A stretch of 51,813 nt of DNA from Deltaproteobacteria bacterium (GTDB lineage Bacteria; Desulfobacterota; Deferrimicrobia; Deferrimicrobiales; Deferrimicrobiaceae). The stretch is from the NCBI GenBank assembly GCA_016218975.1, contig JACRCO010000032.1, positions 1 to 51,813 of the forward strand, given 5' to 3'. Made by a program: the position numbers and the translations under genes. Shown piece by piece: positions 23,059-31,648 of the stretch (its first letter is position 1; every line of letters begins with the position of its first letter). The notes beneath the pieces were generated by a model, which saw only the letters and a list, made by a program, of their open reading frames with translations, had not been told where the DNA came from and ran no database searches.

Positions 23059-26000
23059 GCGGCGATATGCCGATAACGAAGAAAGCTCCCGGGGACCGCC
23101 ATATCGGCGCCGATGAGATAGAAAGCATCGCCGGCCTTATCCGCGAGAAAGAGGCGGAGGGAAAGGTCTTCGATCTTCCGCAGGCGGCATTGAAAGAGAT
23201 CCTGTTCCTCCTTCGCGGGCACCGGTTTCCCGCTGCGACCGCTTCCATATTTCCGGCCGGCGCGGGCAACGCTTCGGAAAACGCCGCGCGCATTCTAAGG
23301 AAAGGAGAGATAGGAGTCTCGATCGTCGACCTCGACGAACGGACCGGGTTTCCCCGGGATAACGCACGTCCGACCTGCGAGGTCCTGCTCGTCCGTAAAG
23401 GGAGCGAGATCCTTTGGGCGGGGAAAAAGCGGTTTCCCGACGTGGACGGCGCTTCGCCCTGCATCTTCATCACGAAAGCGTTTCTCTCGAAGACGCGGCA
23501 GAACCCGCGCCTTCTTCTTCAGGCGATCCTGCACCCGATCCTCGAGTGGGCCTTCGGCCTGCCGCACATGGCGGCGGTGCTTTGCGAGTCGGCCTTCAAC
23601 GCTTCGCCTCCGTCCCCGGACGGCACCGACATCAGCGACCTGAACCGCTTCATCGCCGGGGAAGCGGGCCGCGACCGGGACTTCGCCTACTTCGACCGCA
23701 TCCTCGGAGCTTCCTACGAACCGGACGAGTTCCGGATGGAGGAACTTGCGGCGGCGTACGGGACGGACGAACGAAGGATCGGCGAGGTGGTCTCCCTCGC
23801 ACGGGCGATGGGCGCAAGGTACCGGGAGCACGTGGAAACGGTCCTGAAAGAGACGCGCGGAGAGATAGCCCGCGAACGCGTGGCCCAGGGAAGGAAAGCC
23901 CTGGAGGAGGGAAACACCGACGACGCATTGGAGATACTTCGGAAGATGGCCCTTTCGCAGGATACCCCGGAGAGCTCGCGGGAGGAGATCTCCGGGCTGA
24001 TCGCCATCGCCATCCGGTCGCATGCGCTCGATGCCGACCCGGGGTACGAAGGGCTCCGCATGGAGAAAGGCGAGATCCTTGCGGAACCATGGGCGGGGAG
24101 GAAAGCAAGGGAACTCGCATCGCTGCTCGGCGCCGCCGCGGAGGTGGTCCGTGGCCGGCAGGAAGCCCTCGGCGGCGACACCGGCACGGACCCGTTGGCG
24201 GAGAAAGGCAGCCCCAGGAGCATCCACGTCATCTCCGATCTCGAGCGGCCCAGTGCGAAGTTCATCGACGGCCATGGACGCGTGCACTGGGTATTCGAAA
24301 AATCGTTCATCGAATCGTTGGGCCGGGAAATGACGTCAGGAAACTTTCCGGAAGGGATTCCGGCCATCCTGGCTTGCCGGTTCGTCCGCGACGGAGCATT
24401 CCCCGATGAAAAACTCAATATAGACAAACAGTTCGGGGTGGCGGTAAAGGGCGCGCTCGAGGGCTACCGGTTCTTCCAGTCCCTGACCGCCGATACCCGG
24501 CGCCTGATGGCGGCCTACTATGAAGCCACCGGCATGGAGGACCCTCTTTACCGCCTGTTCGTCTCGCTCGGCGAAGAGACGAATCCAGCCCGCGCAAGCC
24601 ACCTCATCCGCCGCGCCGTCTCGGTAACCCATTCCTATAACTATGTCCGGTATCCCGATACGTCGCTCGCCGGACAGGTCGTAGTCGTCACGGGAGGGGG
24701 AACCGGGATGGGGAGGGCGATCGCGCTCGAAGCCGCCGGGCGCGGGGCGAACGTCGTCATAACGGGACGGCGGCCCGCGCCGCTCGAGGAGACGCGCGCG
24801 GACATCGAAGACCTGATCCGTTTCCTCGGGTTGACGAACCGGACACTGATCGTGCAGGGAGACTTGAGCGATCCCAAGTACGTCGGCGAGATGTTCGAGC
24901 GGATCGAACGGGAATTCGGCAGGATCGACCTCCTCTACAACAACGCGGGCGTATCGGGGCCTGTGGAATTCGGCTCCGCATACCGGGAGGAGCATTTCGA
25001 CCAGTACCGTGAGGCGATGAATATCCACCTTACGGGGGCATGGCTCGCCAGCCTCGAGGCCGCACGCCTGATGGAAACCAGGCCCCGCGGCGGCGTGATC
25101 GTCATGGTCGGGACCTTCTACAGCGAGAGCATCCACCGCCACGTGCTTCACGCCTACCCCGGCCGGCTTCCGTACACCTCCGCGCAATCCGCCAAGCTTG
25201 CCCTGGGCGATTATCTCGCCTGGATGCTCGCCGAAAAGAACATCTCCGTCCTGTCCCTCAACCCCGCGGCTGTGGCTACAGACCGTATCCGGAAAGGCTC
25301 CGGCGTCTTCGACAAGGGGTCGCAGGCGCGCGCCCGCATCGGGCGCAAGGTATCTCCCGAGACGCTGGAACGGGACACTCTCGACCGCACGGTAGGCCGC
25401 GAATTCGTCCATCCCAGGCATTTCGCGAGGGTAGCGCTCGAAGTCCAGCACGTCGCCTTCCGGCGCACCATAGGGGGGCACCGCCTTCCGATGGGAGGCG
25501 TTACCTACGAGCAGCCGCCGGCCGTGCTGCCATCCCCCGCCGCGCTTTCGCGATACCCGGACTTCGCAGGAAAGGTGGCGCTGATTGCGTTGCACTCCTG
25601 CTCCGGCGGGGACGGACCGCTCATCGAAGCGTCCGCGAAAGCGCTGGCCCGCGCGGGAGGGAACGTCGTCCTCGCCGGAGGCCGGACGGACGAACTCGAG
25701 GAACTCGCCCACCGGATAAATTCCAGCGGCGGCGACGGGACGGCGACCGTTTATCCCGCGGACCTTTCCCGCCAGGCGGAAGTGCAGGAACTCTTCGACA
25801 GCCTCCCCCGAATCGATCTCCTTCTTCATTTCACCGGAAGCGTGGACTGGAAGCGCCCTCTATCCCGATATCCTTTCGAAGAGTGGAGCGGATGCGTCGA
25901 CCGGTTCGGATTTATCCCCCGGCTTCTCTGCTGGCAGGCCGAGCGAAGGATGGACCGCGACGGAGTCGACGGTACGATCGTCATCGTGGGACCGGACCTC

Positions 26001-28049
26001 TCCGGCGTTCCCTCCCTGCGGGAACGGCTTCTCGTGCAGGTTTTCCAGGCGATGCTGCGCCCGGCAGTCGCAACCGAGTCGATGGAACGCGCCCTTATGA
26101 GGAAGGCGCAGGACGACGGCACGTCCCCGTCGCACGTAAGCGACATCAACATCGGCCTGATCCTTCCCGGCAGGACGGACGGAAGGAACAAGGCCGCCGG
26201 CGCCGCGAGGACGGCCGCTACGGTTCTTTGGCTCCTTGAAGAGGGAAAAATCGTATCGGGAGCGGTCCTCCTCCCCGACGAGAAGAACGCGACCGCACGC
26301 CTGCCGGAGGAACCACTGGAAGCGCCCGGCTCGATGGCAGGGAAGGTAGTCGTGGTGACCGGTGGCATCCGGAACCTCGGCAGGGAAATATCGCTGCGGT
26401 TCGCCGCGGAACATGCGACCGTGGTGGCTGCAAGCCGGCATCCGCGCTCGACCGGCCAGACCGCCGAGGAAACGGAAAAGGCCCGGAAGGAGCTGTCGGC
26501 GGCCGACGCCGCGCTTGCCGCCATGCGCCGTGCGGGAGGACGCACGCTCTGGATCGATACGGACGTCTCCAGCCACCGGAAAGTGCGAGCCCTCATCGAG
26601 GAAACGCGGAACCGCTTCGGCAGGATCGACGCGTTCGTGAACAATGCGGGGGCGGGCGGGGATTTCTCCCCGGTCGGAGAGGTCCTCCGCGACCACCGGC
26701 CGAGCTGGGACGCCGTCCTGAGAAGCAATTTCCTCGGACCCTGGACGGCGGTATCAATCCTCCGGGACATCATGAAGAACCAGCCCGGCGGCGGTACTAT
26801 AGTGAACGTGTCCACGTATTACGCCGATCATCCGTACCTGTTCCGGACGATCTACACGGTATCCAAGATCCTTCTCAAGGCCTTGACGCTCGCGCTCCGG
26901 AAACGCCTCGGTGAAGAAAACATCCGGATCGCGGACGTCGCCCCCAGCCTTATCGCGGGACCGCGGATGGATTGGGTGATGAAGAATTACGCCGGCAAAT
27001 TCGCGGAGCGCCTGGGTTCGCTGCGCGACCTCAAGGGAGCCGAGAGCGGGTCTCTCCAGGAACGCTTCCTCCGCTCCTTCGACCGCTCCCTCTCCCCCCG
27101 GGAACGTGAAAGCGCGTCGAAGGCCTTTCTCGCCGGCATCCGCGAGAGCAGCCTGCCGAAGGGGAGGCGCGCGGAATTGGAGGAATGGTTCGGACGTATC
27201 GGGGACTGGTTCCCGGCAACGGTCCCGGGCGACCCGCCCGCGAACGAGCAGGTGGCGGATGCCGTGCTCTATGCAGCGAAGAACTGCCGCTTCCTCGATG
27301 ACCGATTCCTTGAGGTTTCCACCATGGGCTCCTTTTCGACGTTCCCCGGGGAATGCCCTGCCAGGAAGGAACGTATTTCCGGGGAATCATACCAATTCCT
27401 TTCTCTCGGCATACCGCCGGTAACCTATACCGTGCCGGCGGATGCACTCAAGGAGCGCGGCGCGGCGATCACTTCCCTTGCCGAGGATCCATCGAATCCG
27501 GGACAGGTGGCGATCTCCCGGCCGGCGTACGGCGCACCCTCATCGGCGAAGCGCCGGCCCGCCGAAACGATCCGGCGGGACCTGGACCTTTCGGATCCCC
27601 GCTTGCTGGAACCCTGGCTGGACAATACACTCATCGGCGGCTCTCCGCCCGCCGGCGCGGTGGCTGCATTGGGAACGACGACCGCGGGCAAACCGATCCT
27701 GTCCTTCGGACCGGAGGAAAAAGATGGATTCCTCCTGCACCTGAGCAAGGTCCTGAACGTCATCGCCGGGTCTGCGAACGCGGTCCGCGACAACGGTCAC
27801 GTAATCGTTGCGGTCCCTCCGGGGGATTCGGAGGAAGGACTTCTCGTTCGCGCCGCCGCGAGGCAAATGGTGCGAACCCTTCTCGCGGAGCAGCATTTCC
27901 TCCCCGGCGGTAAAACGCTGCGCGTGAGCCTCCTCACCTCTCACCGCGGCGCGGAAGAGAAATCATTCCACCAGCGCATTATCGATATCCTCTCGGGCAA
28001 CTCCCCTCCCGAAGTCGAACCGATCCCGGTCGGGCACCTCCGGCCGTAA
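23055..28049 (+). CDS. Giant multi-SDR protein, malonyl-CoA-reductase-like, with unknown N-terminal domain
   Basis: A 1664-aa protein without signal peptide. Residues 1-525 are not recognised; they include a helix-rich, charged central part. Four Rossmann-type segments follow. SDR-A (about 535-830) has TGGGTGMG, NNAG and YTSAQ at 707-711, where the catalytic Lys of YxxxK is Gln. SDR-B (about 835-1095) has no glycine-rich motif or YxxxK. SDR-C (about 1097-1440) is complete: TGGIRNLG, NNAG, Ser1253, Tyr1267 and Lys1271. SDR-D (about 1500-1664) is degenerate. The alternating active/degenerate layout and the long helical insert in SDR-C resemble the Chloroflexus malonyl-CoA reductase (about 1200 aa), which lacks the N-terminal 525 residues. 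The ATG (GGAGG upstream) overlaps the hydratase-reductase stop by 4 bp. Specificity is a hypothesis. Confidence 0.75.
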   Translation: MSGDMPITKKAPGDRHIGADEIESIAGLIREKEAEGKVFDLPQAALKEILFLLRGHRFPAATASIFPAGAGNASENAARILRKGEIGVSIVDLDERTGFPRDNARPTCEVLLVRKGSEILWAGKKRFPDVDGASPCIFITKAFLSKTRQNPRLLLQAILHPILEWAFGLPHMAAVLCESAFNASPPSPDGTDISDLNRFIAGEAGRDRDFAYFDRILGASYEPDEFRMEELAAAYGTDERRIGEVVSLARAMGARYREHVETVLKETRGEIARERVAQGRKALEEGNTDDALEILRKMALSQDTPESSREEISGLIAIAIRSHALDADPGYEGLRMEKGEILAEPWAGRKARELASLLGAAAEVVRGRQEALGGDTGTDPLAEKGSPRSIHVISDLERPSAKFIDGHGRVHWVFEKSFIESLGREMTSGNFPEGIPAILACRFVRDGAFPDEKLNIDKQFGVAVKGALEGYRFFQSLTADTRRLMAAYYEATGMEDPLYRLFVSLGEETNPARASHLIRRAVSVTHSYNYVRYPDTSLAGQVVVVTGGGTGMGRAIALEAAGRGANVVITGRRPAPLEETRADIEDLIRFLGLTNRTLIVQGDLSDPKYVGEMFERIEREFGRIDLLYNNAGVSGPVEFGSAYREEHFDQYREAMNIHLTGAWLASLEAARLMETRPRGGVIVMVGTFYSESIHRHVLHAYPGRLPYTSAQSAKLALGDYLAWMLAEKNISVLSLNPAAVATDRIRKGSGVFDKGSQARARIGRKVSPETLERDTLDRTVGREFVHPRHFARVALEVQHVAFRRTIGGHRLPMGGVTYEQPPAVLPSPAALSRYPDFAGKVALIALHSCSGGDGPLIEASAKALARAGGNVVLAGGRTDELEELAHRINSSGGDGTATVYPADLSRQAEVQELFDSLPRIDLLLHFTGSVDWKRPLSRYPFEEWSGCVDRFGFIPRLLCWQAERRMDRDGVDGTIVIVGPDLSGVPSLRERLLVQVFQAMLRPAVATESMERALMRKAQDDGTSPSHVSDINIGLILPGRTDGRNKAAGAARTAATVLWLLEEGKIVSGAVLLPDEKNATARLPEEPLEAPGSMAGKVVVVTGGIRNLGREISLRFAAEHATVVAASRHPRSTGQTAEETEKARKELSAADAALAAMRRAGGRTLWIDTDVSSHRKVRALIEETRNRFGRIDAFVNNAGAGGDFSPVGEVLRDHRPSWDAVLRSNFLGPWTAVSILRDIMKNQPGGGTIVNVSTYYADHPYLFRTIYTVSKILLKALTLALRKRLGEENIRIADVAPSLIAGPRMDWVMKNYAGKFAERLGSLRDLKGAESGSLQERFLRSFDRSLSPRERESASKAFLAGIRESSLPKGRRAELEEWFGRIGDWFPATVPGDPPANEQVADAVLYAAKNCRFLDDRFLEVSTMGSFSTFPGECPARKERISGESYQFLSLGIPPVTYTVPADALKERGAAITSLAEDPSNPGQVAISRPAYGAPSSAKRRPAETIRRDLDLSDPRLLEPWLDNTLIGGSPPAGAVAALGTTTAGKPILSFGPEEKDGFLLHLSKVLNVIAGSANAVRDNGHVIVAVPPGDSEEGLLVRAAARQMVRTLLAEQHFLPGGKTLRVSLLTSHRGAEEKSFHQRIIDILSGNSPPEVEPIPVGHLRP

Positions 28050-28092
28050 TAAATAGCGCAACGTGGTGTAGAATATCGCCCGGGAGGTACCG

Positions 28093-29433
28093 GTGACCGA
28101 GCTGGCTCTCGCGCGCGCCCAGATGGCGATGATGTTCGCGTTCCACATCGTCTTCGCCGTCGCCGGAATGGGAATGCCGCTGCTCATGGTGATAGCCGAA
28201 GCGGCCCACCGGAGGACGGGAAAACCTGTGTTCCTCGAGCTGGCGAAGCGTTGGGCGCGCGGGACCGCCGTCCTCTTCGCGGTCGGGGCAGTTTCCGGGA
28301 CCGTCCTCTCATTCGAACTCGGCCTGCTTTGGCCCGGGTTCATGGCGTTCTCCGGCGGGATCGTCGGTCTCCCCTTCGCCCTCGAGGGATTCGCCTTTTT
28401 CGCGGAGGCGATATTCCTGGGGATCTACCTTTACGGCTGGGGGCGCGTTTCACCGGGTGCGCACATTCTTGCGGGGATCGGCGTGGCGCTCGGGGGCCTG
28501 GCATCCGGGATACTCGTGGTGTCCGCGAACGCCTGGATGAACAGCCCCGCGGGTTTCCTCCTCGTCGATGGAAAGGCTACGGCCGTGGATCCTCTCGCCG
28601 CAATGGCGAATCCTGCCTGGGCTACCGAAGCGGTCCACATGTCGCTGGCCGCATTTGCGGCTTCGGGCTTCGCGGTCGCGGGAATCCATGCATATAAGCT
28701 CCTTGGCGACCGGGAGAATCTCTTTCACCGCCATGCCCTCTCCATCGCCCTGTGGGTGGGGGGAACGGCCGCCGTCCTGCTTCCCGTCAGCGGGGACTTC
28801 AATGCGCGTTTTCTCGCGAAGGACCAGCCGTCGAAACTCGCCGCCATGGAAGGCCAGTTCCGCACCCAGCGCGGCGCGCCCCTGCGCATCGGTGGAATCC
28901 CCGACGCGCGAAGCGGCACGACGAGGTTCGCGATCGAGATCCCGAAGGCGTTGAGCCTGCTCGCTTTCCATGACGCGGATGCCGAGGTCAAGGGTCTCGA
29001 TGCGTTTCCGCGGGAGGAATGGCCCGATCCCCTTCTCGTTCACGCCGCCTTCCAGGCCATGGTGGCCTGCGGAACTGCGATGGCAGTGCTCGCGCTGTCA
29101 GCCGGGCTTCTGGCGTGGAGGGCGAGGGAGAATCTGCTCCATCCGAGGTTTCTGCTCGCCGTGCTCGTTTCAAGCCCCCTGGGGATCGTCGCGGTGCAGG
29201 CGGGATGGTGCGTCACCGAGCTCGGCCGCCAGCCATGGGTCATACGCGGTGTGATGAAGACCGCCGACGCCGTCACTCCCGTCGGCGGCCTGGCGCTTCC
29301 CTTCGCATTTTTCTCCCTGCTGTACCTGGCCCTGGGAATTTCGGCCGCCTGGCTTCTCAGGAGAGAGGTATCGAGGAGCCCCTCGTTTCCCGCATCTGAT
29401 GAAAGACCGCCGGTTCGCGGGGGGGAGGGATAA
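28093..29433 (+). CDS. cydA: Cytochrome bd-type quinol oxidase subunit I
   Basis: Inner-membrane haem subunit that oxidises quinol and reduces oxygen with high affinity. The 446-aa protein has about nine membrane segments. Haem ligand His is in FAFHIVFAVAGMG (about 18), a second in VHMSLAAF (about 183), and the conserved GRQPWVIRGVMKTADAVTP motif is near residue 377. The quinol-binding Q-loop is short, as in the cyanide-insensitive/short-loop class. It starts with GTG, preceded by GGGAGGT. A TAGAAT box just upstream may be its own promoter, but the -35 is poor. cydB follows after 1 bp. Confidence 0.96.
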   Translation: MTELALARAQMAMMFAFHIVFAVAGMGMPLLMVIAEAAHRRTGKPVFLELAKRWARGTAVLFAVGAVSGTVLSFELGLLWPGFMAFSGGIVGLPFALEGFAFFAEAIFLGIYLYGWGRVSPGAHILAGIGVALGGLASGILVVSANAWMNSPAGFLLVDGKATAVDPLAAMANPAWATEAVHMSLAAFAASGFAVAGIHAYKLLGDRENLFHRHALSIALWVGGTAAVLLPVSGDFNARFLAKDQPSKLAAMEGQFRTQRGAPLRIGGIPDARSGTTRFAIEIPKALSLLAFHDADAEVKGLDAFPREEWPDPLLVHAAFQAMVACGTAMAVLALSAGLLAWRARENLLHPRFLLAVLVSSPLGIVAVQAGWCVTELGRQPWVIRGVMKTADAVTPVGGLALPFAFFSLLYLALGISAAWLLRREVSRSPSFPASDERPPVRGGEG

Positions 29434-29434
29434 A

Positions 29435-30457
29435 ATGCACGACCTTTCCCTCCTTGCGGCAGGGGCCATCCTCGCATCCCTGATCCTGTACGCGCTGCTC
29501 GGCGGCGCCGATTTCGGGGGAGGCGTTTGGGACCTGCTTTCCCGCGGGCCGCGCAGCCCCGCCCACAGGGCCCTCATCGCGCAGGCCATCGGCCCCATAT
29601 GGGAGACGAACCATATCTGGGTCATCGTCGCGGTGGTGATCCTGTTCACGGGATTTCCGCACGCGTTCGCTCTCGTCTCCACAGCCCTGTTCCTTCCGGT
29701 GACATTGCTGCTTGCGGGGATCGTCCTGCGTGGGGCGGCGTTCGCGTTCCATTCCTACCACCTTCACGACGAGGAGGGGGAGAGAAGGCGCTGGGGGCTT
29801 GTTTTCGCCGGCTCGAGCCTCATCACGCCGCTCCTCCTGGGCGTCGTGATCGGCGCGGTCTCCTCCGGAGGCATACGCGCTGCGGAAGCGGCCGCATTCG
29901 GAGCCTCCCGGGCATGGCTCGCTCCCTTCCCGATCTCGGTAGGGTTCCTCACCCTGTCGGTCTTTTCCTACCTCGCGGCTGTGTACCTGATCTTCGAAAC
30001 GGACGATCCCGCCCTGCGGGAAGACTTCCGCCTTCGCGCCCTTTGGTCGTCGGCGGCAGTCGGGGTCCTGATGGTCATCGTACCGTTGCTGGCCCGGCGC
30101 GGCGCCCAGGATTTCCATCATTCCCTGTTGGGGAGCGACTGGTCGCCGGGGCTCGTTTTCCTTGCCGCCACCGCCGCGCTCGGCGCCCACGTGTCGCTGC
30201 TTCTTCGGTCCTATCCCGTTGCACGAATCTGCGCCGCCGCACAGGCGGTCATCATCCTGGCCGGCTGGGGAGCCGCGCAATATCCGTTCCTCGTCCGCCC
30301 CGACGTCACCGTCCCCGCCGCGGCGTCCCCGCAGGCGACGCTGCGTTTTCTCCTGATCGCGCTCGCGGCCGGCGGCATGTTCCTCTTCCCCGCGATCGGC
30401 TGGCTCTTCTGGGTGTTCAAGAAGGACGCCGTTTTCGGCCGCACCCGCAACCCTTAG
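29435..30457 (+). CDS. cydB: Cytochrome bd-type quinol oxidase subunit II
   Basis: Partner membrane subunit of CydA. The 340-aa protein has about eight membrane segments, the N-terminal GGADFGGGVWDLL motif and the conserved GPIWETNHIWVIVAVVILFTGFP (about 50-72). The ATG at 29435 has GGGGAGGG upstream and starts 1 bp after the cydA stop. No cydX-like small subunit or cydDC is visible downstream. About 40 bp after its stop begins the 182-bp inverted-repeat element. Confidence 0.95.
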   Translation: MHDLSLLAAGAILASLILYALLGGADFGGGVWDLLSRGPRSPAHRALIAQAIGPIWETNHIWVIVAVVILFTGFPHAFALVSTALFLPVTLLLAGIVLRGAAFAFHSYHLHDEEGERRRWGLVFAGSSLITPLLLGVVIGAVSSGGIRAAEAAAFGASRAWLAPFPISVGFLTLSVFSYLAAVYLIFETDDPALREDFRLRALWSSAAVGVLMVIVPLLARRGAQDFHHSLLGSDWSPGLVFLAATAALGAHVSLLLRSYPVARICAAAQAVIILAGWGAAQYPFLVRPDVTVPAAASPQATLRFLLIALAAGGMFLFPAIGWLFWVFKKDAVFGRTRNP

Positions 30458-30496
30458 GAGCCGTCGGGACCCGTCCCCATCGTGCGCCTGGCGGGC

Positions 30497-30678
30497 TAGC
30501 CCGCAATTCTCACCACGGTTCGTCGCGAGACGGTGGAGACGGGTATGTATACAAGGCGTCGCGACCGAGGGCACCGCAGGCGTAGTTGACACTACGTCGA
30601 GGAGCCCGACCGAGCGCAACGCAGTAGACATGGCCGTATCCGCCGCCGCCGCAGAAGCGTGGTGAGAATTGCGGGCTA
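30497..30678. repeat. 182-bp element with 21-bp perfect terminal inverted repeats
   Basis: The ends (30497-30517 and 30658-30678) are exact inverted repeats of 21 bp, beginning TAGCCCGC. The interior has an inner palindrome CGTAGT/ACTACG (30581-30596), the palindrome GTATGTATAC (30543-30552), and no supported gene. The size and structure fit a MITE-like non-autonomous element or a large structured repeat. The right end supplies the TAG stop codon of the WYL regulator. Confidence 0.75.
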
Positions 30679-31641
30679 ACGCTTCCTGTCGGGGTACGCG
30701 GCCGACAGGCGGTCGATTTCGGATTGCACGGCGTCGCGCAGCTCCGCGGGGGCGATGACGGCCGCTTCCCCGCGCTCCTGGAGGACGAGGCCGAGGACCC
30801 ACAGGACCCGCGCTTCGGGAATCTCGAGGACCGCCGAGCCGTCCAGCCCGAACTGGACCCGCTGTTCGGGATGCCATCGCTGCGCTGAAATCCGATCGGC
30901 CCTTCCGGGGGAAAACCGGATCCGCACGCCGCGCGCCATTCCACCGCGGAAAATCGCCGTCCCCCTGCGGGCGGCGGCATCCGCAGCGGCCGCCATCGCC
31001 GAATGAACGAAATGCCGGCCCGTGACCTCGACCCTCCGCATGCGCGCAAGGGGATAAGCGCAGACACCCTTCTTTTTCCCGGCATGCGCGAGAAGAACCC
31101 AGTTTCCGTGCGCGAAATGAAGCCCCAGCGGCTCGGCTTCGAAACCGCGCCCGGAGGCCTCTCCGTCTTCGTAAGGATGGAAGTGGATGCGCACCGCCAG
31201 CTTACGGAGAATCGCGCGAAGCATGTCGAAGAATATCCTTTCGGGAATATCGGCCCTCTGCCCGATATCGAACGAAACCGCGTCTTCCAGTTTTTCGAGG
31301 AGCGGTGAACGGAACATCTCGTCGAGCCGCGCGGAAATGGATTCGGCCTCCGCCTTCAGCGGGGGACGGATTTCCCGGAACAACCGCCTCGCGTAAAGCA
31401 GGGCGACGAGTTCCTCCTTGCGGAAGAAGGCGGACGGAAGGTCGAACGACTTGTCGCCGTAAGCGTAGCCTTTTCCGCCGTGAAGATGCTTCAACGGAGC
31501 CTGCAGGCGGTCTCGCATCGCCTCGATATCCCGCTGGGCGGTCCGGAGGGAAACATCGAAGCGCGCCGCCAGATCCGCGGACCGGGGATTGCGCCCCGCA
31601 CGGAGCTGCTCGTCGAACCAAAGGATCCGCTCCATGGACAT
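30676..31641 (-). CDS. WYL-domain transcriptional regulator
   Basis: A 321-aa DNA-binding regulator. The N-terminal winged helix-turn-helix (about 1-60) reads MERILWFDEQLRAGRNPRSADLAARFDVSLRTAQRDIEAMR. The middle and C-terminal WYL domain (about 140-220) contains EPLGLHFAHGNWVLLAHAG, with Trp in place of the central WYL tyrosine line, and the RMRRVEVTGRHF segment. WYL domains sense small ligands such as nucleotides or nucleic acid. The start is the ATG at 31641 with a G-rich site upstream; the ATG at 31635 is an alternative. It follows livF by 7 bp, so it is probably in the liv transcript and may regulate it. The stop codon comes from the adjacent repeat. Confidence 0.88.
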   Translation of the reverse strand: MSMERILWFDEQLRAGRNPRSADLAARFDVSLRTAQRDIEAMRDRLQAPLKHLHGGKGYAYGDKSFDLPSAFFRKEELVALLYARRLFREIRPPLKAEAESISARLDEMFRSPLLEKLEDAVSFDIGQRADIPERIFFDMLRAILRKLAVRIHFHPYEDGEASGRGFEAEPLGLHFAHGNWVLLAHAGKKKGVCAYPLARMRRVEVTGRHFVHSAMAAAADAAARRGTAIFRGGMARGVRIRFSPGRADRISAQRWHPEQRVQFGLDGSAVLEIPEARVLWVLGLVLQERGEAAVIAPAELRDAVQSEIDRLSAAYPDRKR

Positions 31642-31648
31642 TTTGCAG

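Noticed and set aside
24336-25829. 497-codon minus-strand open frame opposite the multi-SDR gene
   Set aside because: It is an antisense shadow; the plus-strand frame has clear SDR motifs and a coupled start.
29357-30877. 506-codon minus-strand open frame opposite cydB
   Set aside because: It is a GC-rich shadow of cydB that also runs through the inverted-repeat element and shows no domain.
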